From Paenibacillus_E violae (GTDB lineage Bacteria > Bacillota > Bacilli > Paenibacillales > NBRC-103111), in contig NZ_JAWCUD010000008.1 of assembly GCF_032461945.1 (NCBI RefSeq), positions 248,001-312,000 of the forward strand: a stretch of DNA of 64,000 nt, read 5' to 3'. Shown here in pieces: positions 59,562 to 64,000 of the stretch (its first letter is position 1; every line of letters begins with the position of its first letter). Position numbers and translations under genes: made by a program. Below the pieces are notes generated by a model. That model searched no databases. It was not told the origin of the DNA and saw only the letters and a program-made list of their open reading frames with translations.

Positions 59562-60484
59562 TGGGAAAGGAGTCGATTCAAATCAGAACGCATTCGAAAA
59601 TGAAACAAATGTGGAGTGACAAAGTGCTCTACTTGATGCTTTTGCCGGGAATCGCTTATTTTATCATTTTTCACATCTGGCCGATTATCGGCATGAAACT
59701 AGCCTTCTACGATTATCAGATTCTTGGAGATAACGTTTTTGTTGGATTGAAATATTTCCGTGAGCTCTTCAGCACGCCAATCTTCGAGCAAGTATTAAAA
59801 AATACGCTCATTATCAGTGCGATGAAAATGTTTCTTATTTTTCCAATTCCGATCATCTTCGCGCTCATTCTTAACGAATTCATTAACGGAAAGTTCCGGA
59901 AATCGATTCAAGTCATTTCGTATTTGCCGCACTTTCTGTCCTGGGTCGTTATCGCCGGGGTATGGTTCGACTTTTTATCCAAATCAAACGGTGTAGTCAA
60001 CGAGATCATTCAGGTTTTCGGGTTTCAACCGCACGACTTTCTGACTGATAAATCAGCGATCAGATGGGTGCTTGTTGCCAGTGAAGCTTGGCGGAATATC
60101 GGATGGGATTCGATCATTTTCCTTGCCGCCATCATGGGTGTGAATCAAAGTTTGTATGAAGCGGCACACGTTGATGGAGCCAACCGCTGGCACATTGTGA
60201 CGCGAATTGTATTGCCTCATCTGTATATTCCGATGGTGACCATCTTCATTCTGAATGTCGGATTTATTATGAATGCAGGGCTGGATCAGGTGTTGAACTT
60301 CACGAATGATTCCGTTAATAGCCGGATTGATATCATTGATACTTATGTTTACCGCGTTGGTTTGATCAACGGTCAATATTCATTCGCAACAGCGGCTAAT
60401 TTGTTCAAAAGTATGATTGGGGTCGTGCTGGTGCTTTCCACGCATTTCATTTCCAAGAAACTGACCTCGAAAGGCGCATGGTAA
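59558..60484 (+). CDS. ABC transporter permease, LplB type
   Basis: One of two inner-membrane subunits of a CUT1 carbohydrate importer, 308 residues and six helices. The EAA loop YEAAHVDGANRWHIVTRIVL binds the ATPase. The start lies in an ATGA overlap with the DUF4387 gene. No ATPase gene is in the window; such systems usually share an MsmX-like ATPase encoded elsewhere. Confidence 0.92.
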   Translation: MMGKESIQIRTHSKMKQMWSDKVLYLMLLPGIAYFIIFHIWPIIGMKLAFYDYQILGDNVFVGLKYFRELFSTPIFEQVLKNTLIISAMKMFLIFPIPIIFALILNEFINGKFRKSIQVISYLPHFLSWVVIAGVWFDFLSKSNGVVNEIIQVFGFQPHDFLTDKSAIRWVLVASEAWRNIGWDSIIFLAAIMGVNQSLYEAAHVDGANRWHIVTRIVLPHLYIPMVTIFILNVGFIMNAGLDQVLNFTNDSVNSRIDIIDTYVYRVGLINGQYSFATAANLFKSMIGVVLVLSTHFISKKLTSKGAW

Positions 60485-60496
60485 GGAGGAGCTAGC

Positions 60497-61381
60497 ATGA
60501 GTGTCCAAAAATTTTCGTTCACCAAATTAGTGCTCGGTGCCATACTCATCCTCATATCGCTGACGATGTTTGTACCGATCATGAACTTGATCGCCAAAGC
60601 TTTCTCGAACCCTAACAAAGTTCATATGCTGCACGGCTATGACATTTTGCCAAAAGGTTTCTCGTTCATCAATTTCCAGGTCGTGCTCAGCAATCCGATC
60701 GTCGGGAAAGCGTTAATGAACTCTTTATTTATTACGATTGTCGGAACGGCTTTCAGCATTTTCTTCACCACCATTACAGCTTACGTATTAACGCGTAAAA
60801 ATCTGGTCGGTAAAACGCCGATTATGATTTTCCTCATCATTATCATGATTTTTGAACCGGGGATCGTGCAAGAATATATGGTCATCAAAGACCTGCACTT
60901 GCTGGATAATCTTTGGGCGATGGTCCTCTACCGCACGATTAACGTCTTTTATTTGATCATTATGATGCGGTTTATTGAAGAAATACCGGATTCCCTGGTT
61001 GAGGCTGCGAAAATCGATGGCGCTGGGCACATGACCGTGTTCATGCGGATTATCTTACCGCTGTCCCGCATTCCGCTTTTGACCATCGGTATGTTCTATG
61101 CGGTGGCTAGATGGAATGAGTTTTTCAAATCGAGCATTTTCTTATCCAGCCGAAGCAACACCGTACTGCAAGTACTGCTCAGGCAGTTCGTTGTTGAAGG
61201 AGATACAACGACCTTGGTCGGCGCGGCTGATTTGATGAAAAATAATCATATCGCACAATTGGACTTCTCGTCCTTGAAAGCGGCTACGATTGTTATTGCT
61301 ATGGTTCCGATTCTAATGCTATACCCCATTATTCTGAAGCATTATACCAAAGGAGTAATGGAAGGCGGCGTAAAAGAATAG
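60497..61381 (+). CDS. ABC transporter permease, YtcP/AraQ type
   Basis: The second permease subunit, 294 residues with six helices and an EAA loop (VEAAKIDGAGHMTVFMRIIL). The ATG follows AAGGAGGAG. Pairs with the upstream LplB-type permease. Confidence 0.92.
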   Translation: MSVQKFSFTKLVLGAILILISLTMFVPIMNLIAKAFSNPNKVHMLHGYDILPKGFSFINFQVVLSNPIVGKALMNSLFITIVGTAFSIFFTTITAYVLTRKNLVGKTPIMIFLIIIMIFEPGIVQEYMVIKDLHLLDNLWAMVLYRTINVFYLIIMMRFIEEIPDSLVEAAKIDGAGHMTVFMRIILPLSRIPLLTIGMFYAVARWNEFFKSSIFLSSRSNTVLQVLLRQFVVEGDTTTLVGAADLMKNNHIAQLDFSSLKAATIVIAMVPILMLYPIILKHYTKGVMEGGVKE

Positions 61382-61412
61382 TATTCAAACATTATCTTGG
61401 GAGGCAATCCAA

Positions 61413-62885
61413 ATGAAAAAAGCGCTTTTTGCAATGGCAGCAGTCGTTCTGGTCACAACAGCATGCAGTTCCGGGGGGAACAATTCAACGAACACATCTG
61501 CACCATCCGCAACGCAAAACGGCCAAGCGGTTACGACGGTTTCCATTTTGGCTAAAGATTTTGCACCAGATGATCCTAACGTTCAGAAGTTGATTAAAGG
61601 CATCGAAGACGGCATGAAAGCAGAAGGTAAAAATGTAAAGCTGCAAATTACGCCGGTTCAAAGCGGAACGTATTCCGAGAAAATGGGCTTGCTCTTACAA
61701 AGCGGCAATATCCCTGATCTGATCTACTTCCAAGGTGGAGATTATCAATTTGCAACGACTCAGAAAATTTTGGAGGACTTGACTCCATATATTGATAAAT
61801 CCAAATATGTTAAGGCTTCTATGAATCCTTATAACATTGAAAGAATGAAGAACTACCCTTACTTGCTATGGTTATCACCGGTTAATAGTGCTATTCCTGT
61901 CGTGCGTCAAGACTTGATGGACAAAACAGCATCCGGTAAAGCAGCTTTGGAAAACCCAACAATCGATAACTACTACACGTTCTTCAAAGAGTTAAAAGAA
62001 AAAAGCGGTGCGAAATACGCCTATACGACAGCGGGCAATCTTGATGAGTTGGATGCTATGTTCGGGCAAGCCTTCGGATTGACGACAACTTGGATCAAGG
62101 GTACAGACGGTAAATTCGAATTCGGCAAAACAACCCAGTTTGAAAAAGAAAAACTAGAATTTTACGCGAAGATGTACAAAGAGGGCTTGCTTGATCCTGA
62201 GTTCCTGACGAAGAAATGGGATACGAAGGAAAAAGCATTCTATGATGGTCAAGCAGCTATCATGGCGGGTACACAAGGGAAAGTAATCGACTTGTATAAC
62301 TCCAAATCAACTGCACAAAATGGCGCAGGCGCGAAAGTCGTTCCTCTGCCGCCGGCAAAAGGCAAGGCACAAGGCTACACACCGGTAGATACAAGCAAAG
62401 AAAGCCGTGGTTTCGCGATTTCCAAAACGTCCAAAAACAAAGATATGGCTTTTGCCGTATTAGAATACATGGCAAGTCCAAAAGGTCAAATGATGGATAA
62501 GCTTGGTTTTGAAGGCTCCGAGTACCAAATCGTGGATAACAAAATCAAATTGACAGATAAGTTTGCCGCTTGGTATCCACACTTTGTCGAGTCCGTGATC
62601 AGCTTCACGCCGGACAAAGAGTTTGATCCGACGACACCTTACTTCTCGGAACCGGCAGCGAAATCGCTCAAAATGTTCGAGAGCAATTCAACCAAAGACA
62701 ATATCTTCATTATGCCAGCTGATTTGACAGCGAAATGGGATGCAGCTACAGCAGTCTACAAAGAATTCGCGGCTGATATCGTAACGGGTAAGAAAACAGG
62801 TGCTGATTTCGATAAATTCGTTCAAGCCTGGAACGCAGCAGGCGGTAAAGATGTAACGGATTACGCGAATAAAACAATTAAGTAA
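61413..62885 (+). CDS. extracellular solute-binding lipoprotein
   Basis: The substrate-binding protein of the importer, 490 residues. The signal peptide ends in VTTAC (lipid Cys18) and a Ser/Asn/Thr linker. The two-lobed fold shows TVSILAKDFAPDDPNVQKL, IPDLIYFQGGDYQF and KESRGFAISKTSKNKDMAFA. Members of this LipO/YtcQ group bind oligosaccharides or glycans in Paenibacillus. The ATG follows GGGAGG. A GC-rich hairpin after the gene may stabilise its mRNA. Confidence 0.92.
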   Translation: MKKALFAMAAVVLVTTACSSGGNNSTNTSAPSATQNGQAVTTVSILAKDFAPDDPNVQKLIKGIEDGMKAEGKNVKLQITPVQSGTYSEKMGLLLQSGNIPDLIYFQGGDYQFATTQKILEDLTPYIDKSKYVKASMNPYNIERMKNYPYLLWLSPVNSAIPVVRQDLMDKTASGKAALENPTIDNYYTFFKELKEKSGAKYAYTTAGNLDELDAMFGQAFGLTTTWIKGTDGKFEFGKTTQFEKEKLEFYAKMYKEGLLDPEFLTKKWDTKEKAFYDGQAAIMAGTQGKVIDLYNSKSTAQNGAGAKVVPLPPAKGKAQGYTPVDTSKESRGFAISKTSKNKDMAFAVLEYMASPKGQMMDKLGFEGSEYQIVDNKIKLTDKFAAWYPHFVESVISFTPDKEFDPTTPYFSEPAAKSLKMFESNSTKDNIFIMPADLTAKWDAATAVYKEFAADIVTGKKTGADFDKFVQAWNAAGGKDVTDYANKTIK

Positions 62886-62918
62886 ATCGGGCTTTGATGC
62901 CAATAAATGAACTGCAAA

Positions 62919-62943
62919 GTGTGGGGCGTAACAGCCCCGCACT
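62919..62943 (+). promoter_or_regulatory. intercistronic hairpin after the solute-binding gene
   Basis: AGTGTGGGGC and GCCCCGCACT pair around GTAACA, with no T run. Such hairpins commonly protect the abundant binding-protein message and reduce read-through. Confidence 0.6.
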
Positions 62944-62966
62944 CCCTGTAGAAGGGAGTAAGTCAA

Positions 62967-64000
62967 ATGGTTACTTTTGCTGATAGAGTGAAAGGCGTTG
63001 TTTTCGGTACGGCGTATGGCGATGCAATGGGCGCTGTCGTTGAGAAAATGACGTTTAATGAAATTTATGAAAAGTATGGTCGGGTTGAAACGACGATGAC
63101 CAAATGGTGGAAAGCGGATTGGTCGGAAGACAAGAGACTAGGCAGGATGAGAGGCGAGGGCATCGTTACTGATGATACGCTAATGACGCTAGCGCTTATG
63201 AATGTATACGGCATTGAACGCCGCCATCTAGACGCTTACGATCTGGCTAATGAGTTTGTCAAAGAAATCTCGTTCCGTCCCAAATACATTCCCGAGTTGG
63301 GGAAAGTCGCGATGGTGATGGACCGTTTGTTTTATCCGGAGAAGCATATCTTCAACCGTCATGTGCTTGCCAATTGCGAGCCTCGTGAAGGCGGCTATGG
63401 CAATATGGTTAACTGCGGCGCTGCCATGTATATCTCGCCGATCGGTATGGTGAATGCCTGCAATCCGAAGGCAGCGTATGATGAAGCGATCCTTTTTGCA
63501 TCCGGTCATCAAGTCAGTTATGGCTTGGAAGCGGCGGGCGTATTGGCTGCTTGTGTTGCGAAAGCTTTTGAACCCGGTGTGACGGTAGAAGATATCATTC
63601 AAACAGCCTTAACGTATGCAAAAGATGGTACAAAGCAAGCCATTCAAGATCTGTGTGACACCGCTCGATCCCTCAAGCCAATCAAGAATAATCGGGCCGA
63701 AGTTGTTGGGCAGCTGCATGCGGCAATGGCTAAATACTCGCCAATGGGCGATGATGTCAATCGAAGCATTCATAAAGTAGGCATTCCTTCTAATCACTAT
63801 ACCCCAAGTCGATTATTCTCGATTGAGGAACTTCCTTTAGCATTAGCTTACATTATTTTGCATAATGGGGATTTATTGGAATCTGTAAAAGACGGGGTAA
63901 GCTCGGGACGCGACACGGATTCTATTGGTGTTATGGCCGGTGCCATTCTCGGAGCTATGCATGGCGTTGCAGCTATTCCGCAAGATGAGATTGCTATTAT
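62967..64000 (+). CDS. ADP-ribosylglycohydrolase-family protein (3' end cut)
   Basis: At least 344 residues of a dinuclear-metal hydrolase of the ADP-ribosylglycohydrolase family, open to the window end. The ATG at 62967 follows AAGGGAG. Signature segments are KGVVFGTAYGDAMGAVVEKM, VTDDTLMTLA (metal-binding Thr-Asp-Asp) and SSGRDTDSIGVMAGAILGA (second metal site). In a sugar-uptake operon it is likelier to cleave an N- or O-glycosidic bond of an imported compound than to reverse protein ADP-ribosylation. That is inference. Confidence 0.88.
   Translation, partial: MVTFADRVKGVVFGTAYGDAMGAVVEKMTFNEIYEKYGRVETTMTKWWKADWSEDKRLGRMRGEGIVTDDTLMTLALMNVYGIERRHLDAYDLANEFVKEISFRPKYIPELGKVAMVMDRLFYPEKHIFNRHVLANCEPREGGYGNMVNCGAAMYISPIGMVNACNPKAAYDEAILFASGHQVSYGLEAAGVLAACVAKAFEPGVTVEDIIQTALTYAKDGTKQAIQDLCDTARSLKPIKNNRAEVVGQLHAAMAKYSPMGDDVNRSIHKVGIPSNHYTPSRLFSIEELPLALAYIILHNGDLLESVKDGVSSGRDTDSIGVMAGAILGAMHGVAAIPQDEIAI

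Overview
The window looks like a chromosomal segment of a Paenibacillus-type endospore-forming Firmicute. The evidence is AGGAGG-type ribosome binding sites, frequent TTG and GTG starts, a tricistronic gerA-type germination operon, a SigI/RsgI pair, T-box, L20 and tandem glycine leader RNAs, CUT1 sugar transporters without their own ATPase, and family-level resemblance throughout. No rRNA, tRNA, prophage, transposase or CRISPR array was found. Fifty-six genes are supported; the first and last are cut by the window edges.

Layout. 1-5.4 kb: a cytochrome c lipoprotein (3' end missing), a TIGR01212 radical SAM enzyme, a secreted WGxxGxxG protein, trmB, and a PAP2 phosphatase plus GT28-type glycosyltransferase. 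6.2-8.8 kb: a membrane GT2 glycosyltransferase, then infC-rpmI-rplT behind an L20 leader. 8.8-12.8 kb: gerA-gerC-gerB type operon on the minus strand. 12.8-19.8 kb: T-box controlled ilvB-ilvN-ilvC-leuA and an aminotransferase. 20-24.5 kb: a DUF2269 protein, an Rrf2 regulator with its NmrA-type reductase, leuB, a 2-Cys peroxiredoxin and a GcvH-like protein lacking the lipoyl lysine. 24.9-36.8 kb: a minus-strand alpha-glucan cluster (GH15, two GH57-GT4 fusions each preceded by a DUF4912 protein, and a nucleotidyltransferase joined to a mutase-like domain without catalytic motifs). 36.9-42 kb: small regulators and sigI-rsgI. 42.7-51.2 kb: aldo/keto reductase, pepA, CPBP protease, MFS/Gfo-Idh pair, WYL regulator and DinB protein. 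51.3-56.1 kb: gcvT-gcvPA-gcvPB under a tandem glycine riboswitch, with gcvH divergent. 56.8-64 kb: LacI regulator, AtuA-like (DUF1446), DUF4387, sugar ABC transporter and an ADP-ribosylglycohydrolase.

The most unusual signal is not a gene. Six intergenic places hold the same ~184-bp architecture: four short palindromes at spacings of about 52-63-52 bp (50-61-50 in one family), arranged around a central dyad. Three unrelated palindrome sequences are used (TTGGA/TCCAA, TTGTA/TACAA, and a GGGAACTACAGGG-type motif), but each locus uses only one. The spacings are close to 5, 6 and 5 turns of B-DNA. The loci lie beyond terminators, between convergent genes in one case, so they do not behave like ordinary promoters. 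Two of them adjoin tandem repeats (39 bp and 17 bp).

How the genes work together. ilvBNC, leuA, leuB and the aminotransferase cover most of the leucine/valine branch (leuCD and ilvD are not in the window). The gcv genes form a complete T/P/H glycine cleavage set. The glucan cluster could form a cytosolic route in which an NDP-sugar is made, polymerised and branched by GH57-GT4 proteins and trimmed by GH15; this last is inference.
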